Part shown: in pieces, positions 9,236-18,740 of the stretch
How positions within the stretch are numbered: the first letter of the stretch is position 1
How the letters are laid out: each line of letters opens with the position of its first letter
Source of the DNA: an uncultured Saprospiraceae bacterium
Lineage (GTDB): Bacteria > Bacteroidota > Bacteroidia > Chitinophagales > Saprospiraceae
Direction: 5' to 3'
Length of the DNA: 64,000 bases
Assembly (NCBI GenBank): GCA_937959275.1
Contig: CALGLU010000041.1
Coordinates: forward strand, 97,178-161,177
Made by a program: the position numbers and the translations under genes
Notes under the pieces: model-generated
What the model saw: the letters and a program-made list of their open reading frames with translations, nothing else
Database searches by the model: none
What the model was told of the DNA's origin: nothing

Positions 9236-10171
9236 TTATAAAGAAGGAATAATCACGCTGCTTAAGGCGTGGATGACTCCATTAGTTGCTTGCACATCAG
9301 TGATAATAACATCAGATGTATTGCCACCAGCATCCTGTATTTGTACACTGTCACCAATAAGAACCGTAAAATCTTGACCATTTACAGCAGTGACTGTCAT
9401 ATTATTGGATAGGTCTGTGGACAAAACATTAGCACCACTAACAACATGATAAGTTAATACGGATGCTAATTGATCAGCTGTCAAGGTGGCTATAACATCT
9501 GCAATCGCGTCGAAACCCGAATTGACTGGAGCGAATACTGTATATGGTCCAGTAGCTTGTAATACACTGACTAATTCACCAGGTGCGCCAGCAAGTGCAC
9601 CGACTAAACTTGAAAAATTTGAATTGGCCTGTGCATGACCTACAAGGTCAAGAGGCGTAATGACATTGTCTACAATATGTATAACTCCATTGTCGGCACT
9701 CACATCTGCGGTTGTGACTGTGGCAGAGCCATTAACAATGACGCCAGATCCAGACTTTTCGACAAGCATGGATAAGGCATTTCCACCAGGTCCTGTTGCC
9801 GCAGCTGTAGAGGCATAGGTTTGACCAGTGGCTAGATCAGTGCTTTTGATCTCAGCACCAAGGACGTGGTATAATAAAATTTCAGTTAGAGCTTCATCCG
9901 TGATAGTAGTCAGATCAACACCCAGAGCCGTAAAGGCAGCATTAGTTGGTGCAAACACTGTAAAAGGACCATCTCCTTGAAGTGTGGTGACTAAGTCTGT
10001 TCTTTGTAAAGCCGAAACCAATGTGCTGAACTGTGCATCTCCAGAAGCGATGTCTACAATTGTGTTTGTCTCTTCCACAGGCGGCGTTACCACTGGCTCA
10101 TCGTCATCTCCACATGAGACTATTGAAATTGATAGAAAAACTAATAGTAATAATTTGAAAATAGAGTTCAT
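9236..10171 (-). CDS. Lipoprotein with two fasciclin (FAS1) domains
   Basis: Surface or periplasmic adhesion-type protein. It has a lipoprotein signal ending in ISIVSCGDDDEP (lipobox Cys at residue 20), a short Pro/Val/Thr linker, then two FAS1 domains at about residues 38-172 and 175-311. Each domain shows the H1 motif (GPFTVFAPTNAAF; GPYTVFAPVNSGF), the central YHV (LLYHVLGAEIKST; LTYHVVSGANVLST) and the H2 motif (NGVIHIVDNVITP; NGVIHALSSVIIPS). FAS1 domains mediate cell adhesion or bind small ligands; no ligand can be assigned. A hairpin terminator follows it. Confidence 0.9.
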   Translation of the reverse strand: MNSIFKLLLLVFLSISIVSCGDDDEPVVTPPVEETNTIVDIASGDAQFSTLVSALQRTDLVTTLQGDGPFTVFAPTNAAFTALGVDLTTITDEALTEILLYHVLGAEIKSTDLATGQTYASTAAATGPGGNALSMLVEKSGSGVIVNGSATVTTADVSADNGVIHIVDNVITPLDLVGHAQANSNFSSLVGALAGAPGELVSVLQATGPYTVFAPVNSGFDAIADVIATLTADQLASVLTYHVVSGANVLSTDLSNNMTVTAVNGQDFTVLIGDSVQIQDAGGNTSDVIITDVQATNGVIHALSSVIIPSL

Positions 10172-10461
10172 TCAAAATGATTTAATAGAAATTAATAATG
10201 CTACCTATAACTCTAAAGTCTAGATTTTGTTTAAGAAATATGTCATTATAGTTAAACAAAAGTCCTAAAGACTTACTATTATCAAGTAATTAGTTTTTGA
10301 GGCAACCCTTGCTAATTGCAGACATAAGCAACGACCATAATGGGAATGATGATGATAATAACGGGGCTATTTTACGGGCTAAGTAATTAGCGTTAATGGA
10401 AAGGAAGGGTTACTCAAAGAATGAGATTGTAGAAGGCACCTGGTTTTATCTCACATAACAG
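10172..10461. other. Non-coding region upstream of the fasciclin lipoprotein gene
   Basis: No supported gene. The half next to 10172 must hold the promoter of the leftward fasciclin gene. I see no clean TAnnTTTG element and no large hairpin. The half next to ahcY leads into the ahcY terminator. Confidence 0.5.
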
Positions 10462-10498
10462 AAAAAGCGGCTCTCTCAGTCAGAGAAAGCCGCTTTTT
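10462..10498. terminator. Strong terminator downstream of ahcY
   Basis: Arms AAAAAGCGGCTCTCTC and GAAAGCCGCTTTTT pair through the AAAAAGCGGC / GCCGCTTTTT core, with A and T tracts on the outer sides. Read on the minus strand it ends with a T tract, fitting the end of ahcY; it would work in both directions. Confidence 0.85.
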
Positions 10499-10528
10499 AA
10501 GTATTCTTTAAATTCCTAGAGCCTAGTA

Positions 10529-11845
10529 CTAGTATCTATAATATTCTGGCTTATATGGACCTTCAGGTTTAACGCTGATATAGTCCGCTTGATCTTGAGA
10601 CAATTCTTCAAGTTCTACGCCAATTTTTTCTAAGTGAAGTCTAGCTACTTTCTCATCAAGATGTTTAGGTAGCATGTATACTTTGTTTTCGTATTTATCT
10701 GTGTTTTGCCATAATTCTAACTGAGCGAGTACTTGATTTGTAAATGAATTAGACATCACGAATGAAGGGTGGCCTGTTGCACAGCCTAAATTAACTAATC
10801 TTCCTTCTGCAAGGATCAAGACGTCTTTTCCATCGATTGTGTATTTGTCAACCTGAGGTTTGATTTCGATTTTTGATGCACCGTGATTATCATTTAACCA
10901 TGCCATATCGATTTCATTATCAAAGTGACCGATGTTACAAACAATCGTTTTGTCCTTCATGCCTTTAAAATGTTCTGCTGTTAGGATATTCTTATTCCCT
11001 GTCGCCGTGACAATGATGTTTGCATCTTTAATTGCATTCACCATTTTCTTAACAGCGAAACCGTCCATCGCTGCCTGTAAAGCACAGATAGGATCAATTT
11101 CAGTTATGACAACTCTACAGCCAGCGCCTGCTAAAGAAGCAGCAGATCCTTTCCCAACATCACCATATCCAGCGACAACAGCGACCTTACCTGCCATCAT
11201 CACATCCGTTGCTCTTCTGATCGCATCAACACACGATTCTTTACAACCGTATTTATTATCGAACTTTGACTTTGTTACTGAGTCATTAATGTTGATTGCT
11301 GGTAAAGCAAGTGTTCCATTAATTTCTCTCTCGTAAAGTCTGTGTACACCAGTTGTTGTTTCTTCACTTATTCCTCTAATATCAGCTACTAATTCTGGGA
11401 ATTTATCCAAAACCATATTCGTCAAATCACCACCATCATCAAGGATCATATTTAAAGGCTTGTCACCTTCAAATGCAAATAATGTCTGCTCGATACACCA
11501 TTCAAATTCTTCTTCATTCATGCCTTTCCAAGCATATACTGGAATACCTGCTTCTGCAATTGCTGCAGCTGCATGGTCTTGTGTAGAGAAGATATTACAT
11601 GATGACCAGCTAACTTCTGCACCTAGTGCTAGTAAGGTCTCTATCAATACGGCAGTTTGAATTGTCATATGAAGACAGCCTGCAATACGTGCACCTTTCA
11701 GTGGTTGTGTTGAGCCGAACTCTTCTCTAAGTGCCATTAAGCCTGGCATTTCTGCTTCTGCAAGCTCCATTTCCTTGCGTCCCCAAGAGGCAAGATTAAT
11801 GTCTTTGACTTTGTATTTTGCTTTTGTCTGTGTTGACGTTGTCAT
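10529..11845 (-). CDS. ahcY: Adenosylhomocysteinase (S-adenosylhomocysteine hydrolase)
   Basis: Hydrolyses S-adenosylhomocysteine to adenosine and homocysteine, keeping methyltransferases free of product inhibition; cytoplasmic tetramer with bound NAD. Family motifs: [47 protein letters not shown], the NAD-binding [29 protein letters not shown] and [11 protein letters not shown]. At 438 residues it is the shorter bacterial form. It stands alone with its own promoter and terminator. No SAH riboswitch-like structure is evident in the short 5' region. Confidence 0.96.
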   Translation of the reverse strand: MTTSTQTKAKYKVKDINLASWGRKEMELAEAEMPGLMALREEFGSTQPLKGARIAGCLHMTIQTAVLIETLLALGAEVSWSSCNIFSTQDHAAAAIAEAGIPVYAWKGMNEEEFEWCIEQTLFAFEGDKPLNMILDDGGDLTNMVLDKFPELVADIRGISEETTTGVHRLYEREINGTLALPAININDSVTKSKFDNKYGCKESCVDAIRRATDVMMAGKVAVVAGYGDVGKGSAASLAGAGCRVVITEIDPICALQAAMDGFAVKKMVNAIKDANIIVTATGNKNILTAEHFKGMKDKTIVCNIGHFDNEIDMAWLNDNHGASKIEIKPQVDKYTIDGKDVLILAEGRLVNLGCATGHPSFVMSNSFTNQVLAQLELWQNTDKYENKVYMLPKHLDEKVARLHLEKIGVELEELSQDQADYISVKPEGPYKPEYYRY

Positions 11846-11865
11846 ATGGTATTTGATTTAAGCCG

Positions 11866-11873
11866 CAAAGGTA
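11866..11873 (-). promoter_or_regulatory. Bacteroidota-type -7 promoter element of ahcY
   Basis: The minus strand reads TACCTTTG, matching the TAnnTTTG consensus of the Bacteroidota housekeeping sigma factor, 21 bases before the ahcY start. A TTG about 19 bases further upstream could be the -33 element. Confidence 0.65.
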
Positions 11874-12162
11874 CATAATTCATAAATAACAAGAAAACAA
11901 ACTCTTTCATCATTTAATCAAAAGAAAAAGTGCTTTGCGTCTGTTTAACACTCTATTGCTTCTTTAAAGAAAATAAATCAGTTATCAATAGATGGGAATC
12001 ATTCTCCTAATACCTGCTAAATACTTATATTTAGAGTAAGATGACATTAAAAAGCCTTAAAGTCATTTTGATTTAACTAATCACAACAGTTCGAGATTCA
12101 CTATCCCTTCCTCATTATTAGACTAATGTCTTTATACTGTTGAATCATTAAATTAAACTGTT
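11874..12162. other. Divergent intergenic region between ahcY and the LRR protein gene
   Basis: AT-rich with no coding frame. It holds the ahcY promoter at the left. No clear TAnnTTTG element is seen for the rightward LRR gene, nor any strong inverted repeat. Confidence 0.5.
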
Positions 12163-15100
12163 ATGATGAAAACTCTCACCGCCACAATCTTATGTATTCT
12201 TCTAAGTAGTGCCGCAACATATACACAATGCCATATGGATGACTGGTCTGCATTAAAGGCACTCTATACCAGTACAAATGGGGATAATTGGACAAACAAC
12301 AGCGGATGGTCGCAGGTGACTGGAACGACTCCTCCAGCTAATTGTAATTTAGGGAATATGCACAGAGTCATACTTGATGCAAATAACCGGGTGTCTAAGT
12401 TGCTTTTATATACAAATAACTTAACAGGAAGTATCCCAGCAGAACTCGGCGGGTTAACTCATTTGAAGGACTTAACTCTATCTTCAAATAGTCTTACTGG
12501 ATCCATTCCTGTAGAGCTAGGAGATTTGGCTGATTTGACAAAATTGAATTTGAACTCCAATGATCTTAGCGGTACCATTCCTTCAGAATTGGGAAATTTA
12601 GACAATCTCGAAATTTTGGTCTTGGGTCTCAATCAACTAACTGGTCCGATACCTGCAGAGCTTGGTGATTTAGCCAATTTGATTAATTTGAATTTGCGCA
12701 CAAATCAACTTAGTGGACCGATTCCTCCAGAGCTTGGAGGTTTAGCTAATTTGACAATTATGTCATTAGGCATTAATCAGCTCAGCGGATCTATACCTTC
12801 AGAGCTTGGCGGTTTAGCTAATTTGACAAACCTGAGTCTATACACCAATATGCTCAACGGAAATATACCACCTGAACTTGGCGATTTAAATAATTTGGGC
12901 TTGTTGTGGTTGTATGGCAATCAACTTGCAGGGGCTATTCCACCTGAACTTGGAGATTTAAGTAACTTGACTACCTTGAGATTAAACTCAAATCAGCTTA
13001 CTGGGGATATTCCTGCTGACCTGAGTGATTTGAGCAGTTTAGCTGAGTTGCACTTGCAAACTAATCTACTCACTGGAAATTTTCCTCCAGTATTTGGCAA
13101 CTTAGGAAGTTTGACTGATTTGCAAATAGGCTCAAATCAATTAGTCGGTTGTTACGATCCAAATCTATTAACCCTTTGTACCCAGTTAGATGATATAAGG
13201 AACATCTTTGTTTCTAACGGGAATAATTTTGATGCAGACTGGGAAGATTTTTGTGCAAGTGGGGCTGGTGAATGTGTACCGGCGTCACAAGCTGAACTTG
13301 ATTATTTGGCCTTACGTGCTTTGTATCTATGTACTGACGGTGATAACTGGACCAGCCAACTAGATGGGAATGCTGAATGGCCTTCAGCAGCTGATTTTAT
13401 GTCGAACCCCACAACGCCAACAGTTGGTTTTGAGAATTTAGATTTATGGTATGGGGTAGGCTTAAATGCTAATGGCAATGTCGATGATTTAAATCTTGCT
13501 GATAATAATTTAATTGGATGTGTCCCATCTGAGTTAGGTGACTTAACAGATTTGCTGTATTTGGAGCTGAACAATAATCAATTAATAGGGTCAATCCCAA
13601 TAGAACTCGGAAATTTAAATCAGCTTATTCGGCTATATCTAGATGACAACCAGTTGAATGGCAGTATACCAATCGAACTTGCTAACCTCACTCAACTTGC
13701 TGAACTTGATCTTAGTGTAAATCAACTCGTAGGTAATATCCCACCTGAATTAGGGAGTCTCTCAAATTTAATTTATTTGATTTTGTATAATAACCAATTG
13801 ACAGGTACTATCCCATCAGAATTGGGGAATCTGATTAATCTTGAATTACTCGGATTAATGAATAATCAATTAACGGGGACTATCCCGATAGAATTAGGGT
13901 ATCTAGTAAATCTAATTGAGCTTAGTTTAACGAATAATCAATTAACCGGAACAATTCCTTCAGAATTAGAGAATTTACACAATGTGACCTATTTAAATTT
14001 AGGTAATAACCAATTAGTAGGTAATATTCCTGCTGGTCTAGGTAACTTAACAAGCCTGGAAATTTTTATTCTAAAAAATAACGGATTAAGTGGATGTCTG
14101 GATGAAAGTTTTTGGGATCTGTGCTCTGACCTTGAAAATATTGAAATAACGGAAGGTAATAGTATTGATTGGGAAAATTATTGCGAAACTGGAGCTGGCT
14201 CATGTAGCCAACTTTCTGCATGTGAGATAGATCAATACATTATTCTTCGAGAATTATATCTAAGTACAGCTGGCGATAGTTGGTTTAGCAATACAGGATG
14301 GCCTTCGGCTTCAGAATTTCTTATGCACCCAACATCGGCACCTCCAGGATCTAGTCCACTTAGTGCTTGGGCGGGAGTCTTTTTAGATGTCAATGGTTGT
14401 ATTGTTAAATTGAATTTAAGTTCAAATAATCTTTCAGGTCCAATACCTATATCGATAGGTAATTTGTCCTATTTGACAGAGTTGTGGTTAGACGACAACA
14501 AACTTACTGGCAAAATACCAACGTCAATTGGGGATTTAACAAATCTGGAACTTTTGCTTTTAGATCATAATCAACTACAAGGAAATATACCGGCAAGCAT
14601 AGGAAATCTAAGTCTTAATTTTCTTGAATTAAATGATAATAATTTAAATGAATGTTATGATGCAAATTTAAGCAACTTATGCACACAGCTCCCTATAGCT
14701 TTAAATTCATGGATGTCTGATGGCAATAACTTTACTGCCACATGGGAGGACTTTTGTAATGATGAATCGGGAGTATGTAGCAATACACAGGAAATTCAAG
14801 ATGATAGAATTTGCGATTGGTCCAAAGCAGGACTTGTCTCAGAATTTTGTCACCCACAGATGTTTATAAATATCGTAGACGACCATCAAGCTGATAATAC
14901 GGGTGTGCAAGCTGTAGATGTCGCTGTTTCAGCTGCAATCACTTCTGCAGGTCAAAATGGTGCGATTATATTTTTTCCACAGGGCACCTATCTATTTAAA
15001 GATCCCATTGTTTTGGAAGACGGGATTGTTTTGAAGGGAGCAGGTGCTAGTACCACAATATTTAATGCAGATTTAGATGGAGATGAAGATTTTATAATTG

Positions 15101-16530
15101 CCCATGGCGATGGGCCTGTTATGTCTACTAGTCTCAAAAACGATGCGCCTCGATTTCAAGATTTTATTGAAGTGGATAATCCTTCAATGTTTCAGGTAGG
15201 GAGTTATATTAAGTTGGATTTTGATGATGATCATTTACTTTGGAATAGCTGGGGTTCTGTAGGTCAAATTGTTCGAGTTGTATCAAAAGAATCAAATGGC
15301 AAACTCAACTTACATAGTCCATTGAGAAGGACCTACACCACAAGTGAAAATACAATGGCTCAAAAAATTGATATGATCGAACGAGTTGGTGTTGAATGTT
15401 TAAGAATTAATTTGAATGATGAGATTAAAAACAACGGATATAATATTTCGTTTGAATATGCTGCGGATTCATGGGTGCATGCGATAGAAAGTAATAAATG
15501 CAATAAGGCGCATATTGGGTTTATTCAAAGTGCATTCTGCCAGGTTGGTGCTTCTTACTTCCATGATGCACACTTTTTCGGTACAGGAGGAAACGCTTAT
15601 GGTATTGAAGTTGGACCAGGTACGGCAGATGTGAAAATTGAGAATAATATGTTTAAAACACTCCGGCATAGTATTTTGGTACAAGGAGGTGCGAATGGAA
15701 ATGTTATAGCTTACAATTATTCCACCTCACCAAATAAAAAGATTCATAATACAATTGGCTTTGACGAAGGAGGAATCTTTAATAATGTAACAGCCGATCT
15801 AGTCTGTCATGGCAATTATCCTTATTTGAATTTGTTTGAATCTAATATTTGCCACTATGCAATTGTCGATGCCTCGCATGGAGACAATGGACCATTCAAT
15901 ACCTTTTTTAGAAATAGGACAGAGTTTAGAAGAGGGATGCGGATATCACGAAGAGAAAAAACTCTTGTTGTAAATATTGCTGGTTGGGAGGAAACTTATC
16001 CAAGAACAATTAATGACAATCAAAACATAGTAGGAAATGAAATTAGCCTTAAAGGCAGAGGCTCAAATTATAAGCTTAAAGGGGATGGCCATTTTGAATA
16101 TGGAAATCATGTGGATAAAAGATTTGGATCGAGAACCGAACCAGATGGAACTGATGACATTGCAGATGTCTCATATTATTTTAGTCCTTCTGATCCCCCT
16201 TTATTTTTAGAGTCATATCAACTGCCATCTATTGGCTACCCTAATGGTATGAATGATAGTAATAATCCTGTCAAGGACAGGAATGATCAGTTTGGTCAAA
16301 CTTATGATGCATGCATCCCCGATTGTCCGCCCAACAGAGTCATCGATGAGAATGACATATTACCCAGTGGCACCTATGCAGCTAAACAAACTATTTTTTT
16401 TAATGGGAAGCTTGAAACAGCAGCTAATGTCACATTTTGTGCGGGAGATAATGTCGTCGTCGGGGATCTATTTGAAATTGAACTAGCTCAGGCATTTAGA
16501 GTTGTTATAAAGGGTTGTGCTGTTCCTTGA
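12163..16530 (+). CDS. Large secreted leucine-rich-repeat protein with beta-helix (pectate lyase 3-like) domain
   Basis: A 1455-residue protein with a signal peptide (MMKTLTATILCILLSSAATY). Three similar modules follow. Each opens with an LRR cap (LKALYTSTNGDNWTNNSGW near residue 27; LRALYLCTDGDNWTS near 384; LRELYLSTAGDSWFSNTGW near 692). Each then has plant-type 24-residue LRRs of the form LxxLxLxxNxLxGxIPxxLGNL (about residues 80-333, 440-646 and 747-826), and the modules end in cysteine-containing caps. Residues about 900-1356 look like a right-handed beta-helix of the pectate-lyase-3 kind (GAIIFFPQGTYLFKDPI, VLKGAGASTTIFN). The last 60 or so residues (GTYAAKQTIFFNG, FCAGDNVVVGDLFEIELA) resemble the 3-coathanger-stack domains of secreted Bacteroidota proteins. 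Predicted cell-surface binding or polysaccharide-acting protein; activity is not proven by sequence. Confidence 0.8.
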   Translation: MMKTLTATILCILLSSAATYTQCHMDDWSALKALYTSTNGDNWTNNSGWSQVTGTTPPANCNLGNMHRVILDANNRVSKLLLYTNNLTGSIPAELGGLTHLKDLTLSSNSLTGSIPVELGDLADLTKLNLNSNDLSGTIPSELGNLDNLEILVLGLNQLTGPIPAELGDLANLINLNLRTNQLSGPIPPELGGLANLTIMSLGINQLSGSIPSELGGLANLTNLSLYTNMLNGNIPPELGDLNNLGLLWLYGNQLAGAIPPELGDLSNLTTLRLNSNQLTGDIPADLSDLSSLAELHLQTNLLTGNFPPVFGNLGSLTDLQIGSNQLVGCYDPNLLTLCTQLDDIRNIFVSNGNNFDADWEDFCASGAGECVPASQAELDYLALRALYLCTDGDNWTSQLDGNAEWPSAADFMSNPTTPTVGFENLDLWYGVGLNANGNVDDLNLADNNLIGCVPSELGDLTDLLYLELNNNQLIGSIPIELGNLNQLIRLYLDDNQLNGSIPIELANLTQLAELDLSVNQLVGNIPPELGSLSNLIYLILYNNQLTGTIPSELGNLINLELLGLMNNQLTGTIPIELGYLVNLIELSLTNNQLTGTIPSELENLHNVTYLNLGNNQLVGNIPAGLGNLTSLEIFILKNNGLSGCLDESFWDLCSDLENIEITEGNSIDWENYCETGAGSCSQLSACEIDQYIILRELYLSTAGDSWFSNTGWPSASEFLMHPTSAPPGSSPLSAWAGVFLDVNGCIVKLNLSSNNLSGPIPISIGNLSYLTELWLDDNKLTGKIPTSIGDLTNLELLLLDHNQLQGNIPASIGNLSLNFLELNDNNLNECYDANLSNLCTQLPIALNSWMSDGNNFTATWEDFCNDESGVCSNTQEIQDDRICDWSKAGLVSEFCHPQMFINIVDDHQADNTGVQAVDVAVSAAITSAGQNGAIIFFPQGTYLFKDPIVLEDGIVLKGAGASTTIFNADLDGDEDFIIAHGDGPVMSTSLKNDAPRFQDFIEVDNPSMFQVGSYIKLDFDDDHLLWNSWGSVGQIVRVVSKESNGKLNLHSPLRRTYTTSENTMAQKIDMIERVGVECLRINLNDEIKNNGYNISFEYAADSWVHAIESNKCNKAHIGFIQSAFCQVGASYFHDAHFFGTGGNAYGIEVGPGTADVKIENNMFKTLRHSILVQGGANGNVIAYNYSTSPNKKIHNTIGFDEGGIFNNVTADLVCHGNYPYLNLFESNICHYAIVDASHGDNGPFNTFFRNRTEFRRGMRISRREKTLVVNIAGWEETYPRTINDNQNIVGNEISLKGRGSNYKLKGDGHFEYGNHVDKRFGSRTEPDGTDDIADVSYYFSPSDPPLFLESYQLPSIGYPNGMNDSNNPVKDRNDQFGQTYDACIPDCPPNRVIDENDILPSGTYAAKQTIFFNGKLETAANVTFCAGDNVVVGDLFEIELAQAFRVVIKGCAVP

Positions 16531-16594
16531 TGAGAAATTTCAAAAGCGCAAGTGTCCATGAGTAGATCAGCTTACTGATTCCCATTGGTGTTAG

Positions 16595-17383
16595 CTACAC
16601 AGATGTGCTAAGTATCAGCTGAGAAATCGTTGGATGTTCACTCCCTCCCTCAGGCTCTATGGTCATATTGAGAGAACTGATATTGTCCAAATGCTTGATG
16701 TCTATGAATTGTTGATTCTCCTTAGAGAAAAGTGCGATAGAGATCATTTCTCCTGCTACATCGGCCCATAATTGGTATGTCTGGCTAGAGGTTATTGGGT
16801 CTAGATGTTGAATAGATGCGATAGCTTTCTTTTGTTGGTCATTCCAGTAAATACTGACATGGTTTTGCTTTGCAGCACTTTCACTTTTTAAGATGATGAC
16901 CTGGGTGTTCTCATCTTTTAGGTAGTCAAGCATGAGTTGATTGCTCGCATACATCTCCTTCGTTTGTAAACAATCCAATTCAAGTTGAGCATATTGTTTT
17001 TTGGATTCAGTAAGTTCTTGTTTTAATTTGCCGTAGGCTAAGGTGACAGTCAATATTCCGCCGAAGAGACAGGCTACTATTATCTGTGGCCAAGTCATTG
17101 AATGACTTAATATGGGTTTATTTTTTTCTTCAATAGGTTTTGATTGATTCGATTGACTGAACGTAGTCTGGTCGACGATATCTGTTTTCCATAAAGCCGG
17201 TGGCTTGACGGCATTTTCTGTAGCGATCTTAGCTGTTAAATCCTCAAGTTGAAAAATGTAATCCTTGAGCTCAGGGTATTCAGCAACATAGGTATTTATA
17301 TCCTTGATTTGTTGGTCTGTTGGATTGCCAAATACAAACTCTTCGATCAGGCCCGACTCTATTATTTCTTTTAAGTTCTTCAT
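16595..17383 (-). CDS. RskA-type anti-sigma factor
   Basis: Membrane-bound regulator that should hold the adjacent ECF sigma factor inactive. The cytoplasmic N-terminal part (residues 1-95: IIESGLIEEFVFGNPTDQQ, then a helical segment) resembles anti-sigma domains of Bacteroidota. One transmembrane helix (about residues 100-118, IIVACLFGGILTVTLAY) is followed by a short coiled coil. The periplasmic C-terminal domain has the RskA pattern: SIQHLDPITSSQTYQLWA, then MTIEPEGGSEHPT near the end. The start codon overlaps the sigma factor stop by four bases, as expected for a co-translated pair. Confidence 0.85.
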   Translation of the reverse strand: MKNLKEIIESGLIEEFVFGNPTDQQIKDINTYVAEYPELKDYIFQLEDLTAKIATENAVKPPALWKTDIVDQTTFSQSNQSKPIEEKNKPILSHSMTWPQIIVACLFGGILTVTLAYGKLKQELTESKKQYAQLELDCLQTKEMYASNQLMLDYLKDENTQVIILKSESAAKQNHVSIYWNDQQKKAIASIQHLDPITSSQTYQLWADVAGEMISIALFSKENQQFIDIKHLDNISSLNMTIEPEGGSEHPTISQLILSTSV

Positions 17384-17964
17384 ATCAAGGATACCATTAA
17401 TAAAGTCATTGCAATGGTTGCTGTATCAAGAGACGGCTTGACATCTTCTAAGTAAATAGCTTTTAGTTGGCTCATCGCACTTCTGATTCTTGTTTTAACA
17501 GTGCCTAAAGGGATAGATAATTTGTCACTTACCTCTTTTTGTGTATACCCTTGAAAGTACAGTAAGTCTATGAGCTGTTTATATTTAAATTCTAATTGAT
17601 TCACTTTACCTCTTATATCTAATACATCAATATTTGGAGTTTGGATTTCTCGGTTGGCATCTACTTTTTCTAAGCAAATAGTCTGGCCCTGTTTTTTTTC
17701 ACTTTTTAAATTTATGTAATTAATGGCAGTATTTTTCGCAATCCGAGATGCCCATGTAAAAAAGCGTCCTTTTGTATCATCATAGGAGTTTGCGTTCTTC
17801 CAAATTTTGATATAGGTTTCCTGTAATACTTCTTTGGCAATATCTTCTGTTTTTACAATGCGCAAAATGATTCCCAATAAGGAAGGTGAACAGACATCGT
17901 AGATTTTCTCTAGCGCTTTTGGGTCACCAGCCTTGAGCTTATTAATATCCGAAGAATTTATCAT
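17380..17964 (-). CDS. ECF sigma factor (SigK-like)
   Basis: RNA polymerase sigma-70 factor of the extracytoplasmic function type, 194 residues. Region 2 is seen at about residues 25-92 (VLQETYIKIWKNANSYD, GRFFTWASRIAKNTAINYI) and region 4 with its helix-turn-helix at about 122-172 (LLYFQGYTQKEVSDKLSIPLGTVKTRIRSAMSQL). A C-terminal extension of about 20 residues follows. The product pairs with the RskA-type protein encoded downstream. A fasciclin gene is divergently placed 134 bases away, so the shared intergenic region could hold promoters read by this sigma factor. Confidence 0.92.
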   Translation of the reverse strand: MINSSDINKLKAGDPKALEKIYDVCSPSLLGIILRIVKTEDIAKEVLQETYIKIWKNANSYDDTKGRFFTWASRIAKNTAINYINLKSEKKQGQTICLEKVDANREIQTPNIDVLDIRGKVNQLEFKYKQLIDLLYFQGYTQKEVSDKLSIPLGTVKTRIRSAMSQLKAIYLEDVKPSLDTATIAMTLLMVSLI

Positions 17965-18098
17965 TAGGTAGTCGACTTAATGTGTACGTGCTAAAAACGA
18001 CAAATAAATTAAATGGTTGCATCTAAATCCAAACTCATAAAACTCTGGTATATGATACTGTAAGACTTTTATTTTTTAATTCTAAATCATTTAATTTT

Positions 18099-18656
18099 AT
18101 GAAAAAGGTTCTAATTTTTTGTTTCGCAGTTGTCATGACGAGTACAACAATGATAGCCCAATGCAGTAGTAAAAAGACCGCTCATTATACATCGTATTCA
18201 AATAGCCATCACCAAGATATTGTAGATGTTGCAGCTAGTTCTGGCGACTTCGCTACGTTAGTGACAGCTGTAAAAGCAGCTGGTCTTGTAGATGTATTAA
18301 AAAGTGAGGGTCCATTCACCGTTTTCGCACCTAATAATATAGCATTTGCAAAACTACCAGAGGGAACTGTTGAATCGCTTTTGCAAAAGGAAAATAAAAA
18401 AACCTTGGTGTCAATCTTAAGCTATCATGTCATCCCTGCAAAAATTACAGCTGAATCGTTGGTTAATACCATTAAAGCGACTGGTGGGATGGTAGAGTAT
18501 AAGACAGTTCAAGGTGAAACGATAGTTGCTAAAATAATAAATGGGAATCCAGTCTTAATAGATCAAAAAGGAAATAAATCCTTTATATTAAAAACAGATA
18601 TCAATGGATCTAATGGTGTTATCCATATCATTGATCGTGTGGTTATGCCCAGTTGA
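18099..18656 (+). CDS. Exported single-domain fasciclin (FAS1) protein
   Basis: 185 residues: signal peptide (MKKVLIFCFAVVMTSTTMIAQ), a short linker, then one FAS1 domain (about residues 45-185). The domain has GPFTVFAPNNIAFAKLP (H1), ILSYHVIPAKI and NGVIHIIDRVVMPS (H2). FAS1 proteins of this size occur widely in bacteria, and the mycobacterial MPT70/MPT83 are targets of SigK. Here the gene is divergent from a SigK/RskA-like pair, so control by that pair is plausible. It ends at a strong terminator. Confidence 0.9.
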   Translation: MKKVLIFCFAVVMTSTTMIAQCSSKKTAHYTSYSNSHHQDIVDVAASSGDFATLVTAVKAAGLVDVLKSEGPFTVFAPNNIAFAKLPEGTVESLLQKENKKTLVSILSYHVIPAKITAESLVNTIKATGGMVEYKTVQGETIVAKIINGNPVLIDQKGNKSFILKTDINGSNGVIHIIDRVVMPS

Positions 18657-18670
18657 TGAATTTTTTTAAA

Positions 18671-18704
18671 AAAAAACTGAGGTAATAAAGCCTCAGTTTT
18701 TTTC
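18671..18704. terminator. Terminator between convergent fasciclin and photolyase-like genes
   Basis: Arms AAAAAACTGAGG (18671-18682) and CCTCAGTTTTTT (18691-18702) form a 12-bp stem around an 8-base loop, with a T tract on the right and an A tract on the left. It can act for both converging genes. Confidence 0.88.
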
Positions 18705-18740
18705 TTAGTAGATTTATTGACCGTTAGTCGTTAGATCGTA

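Noticed and set aside
10932..11336. 134-codon ORF opposite ahcY
   Set aside because: It is entirely within ahcY on the opposite strand, with no signal of its own.
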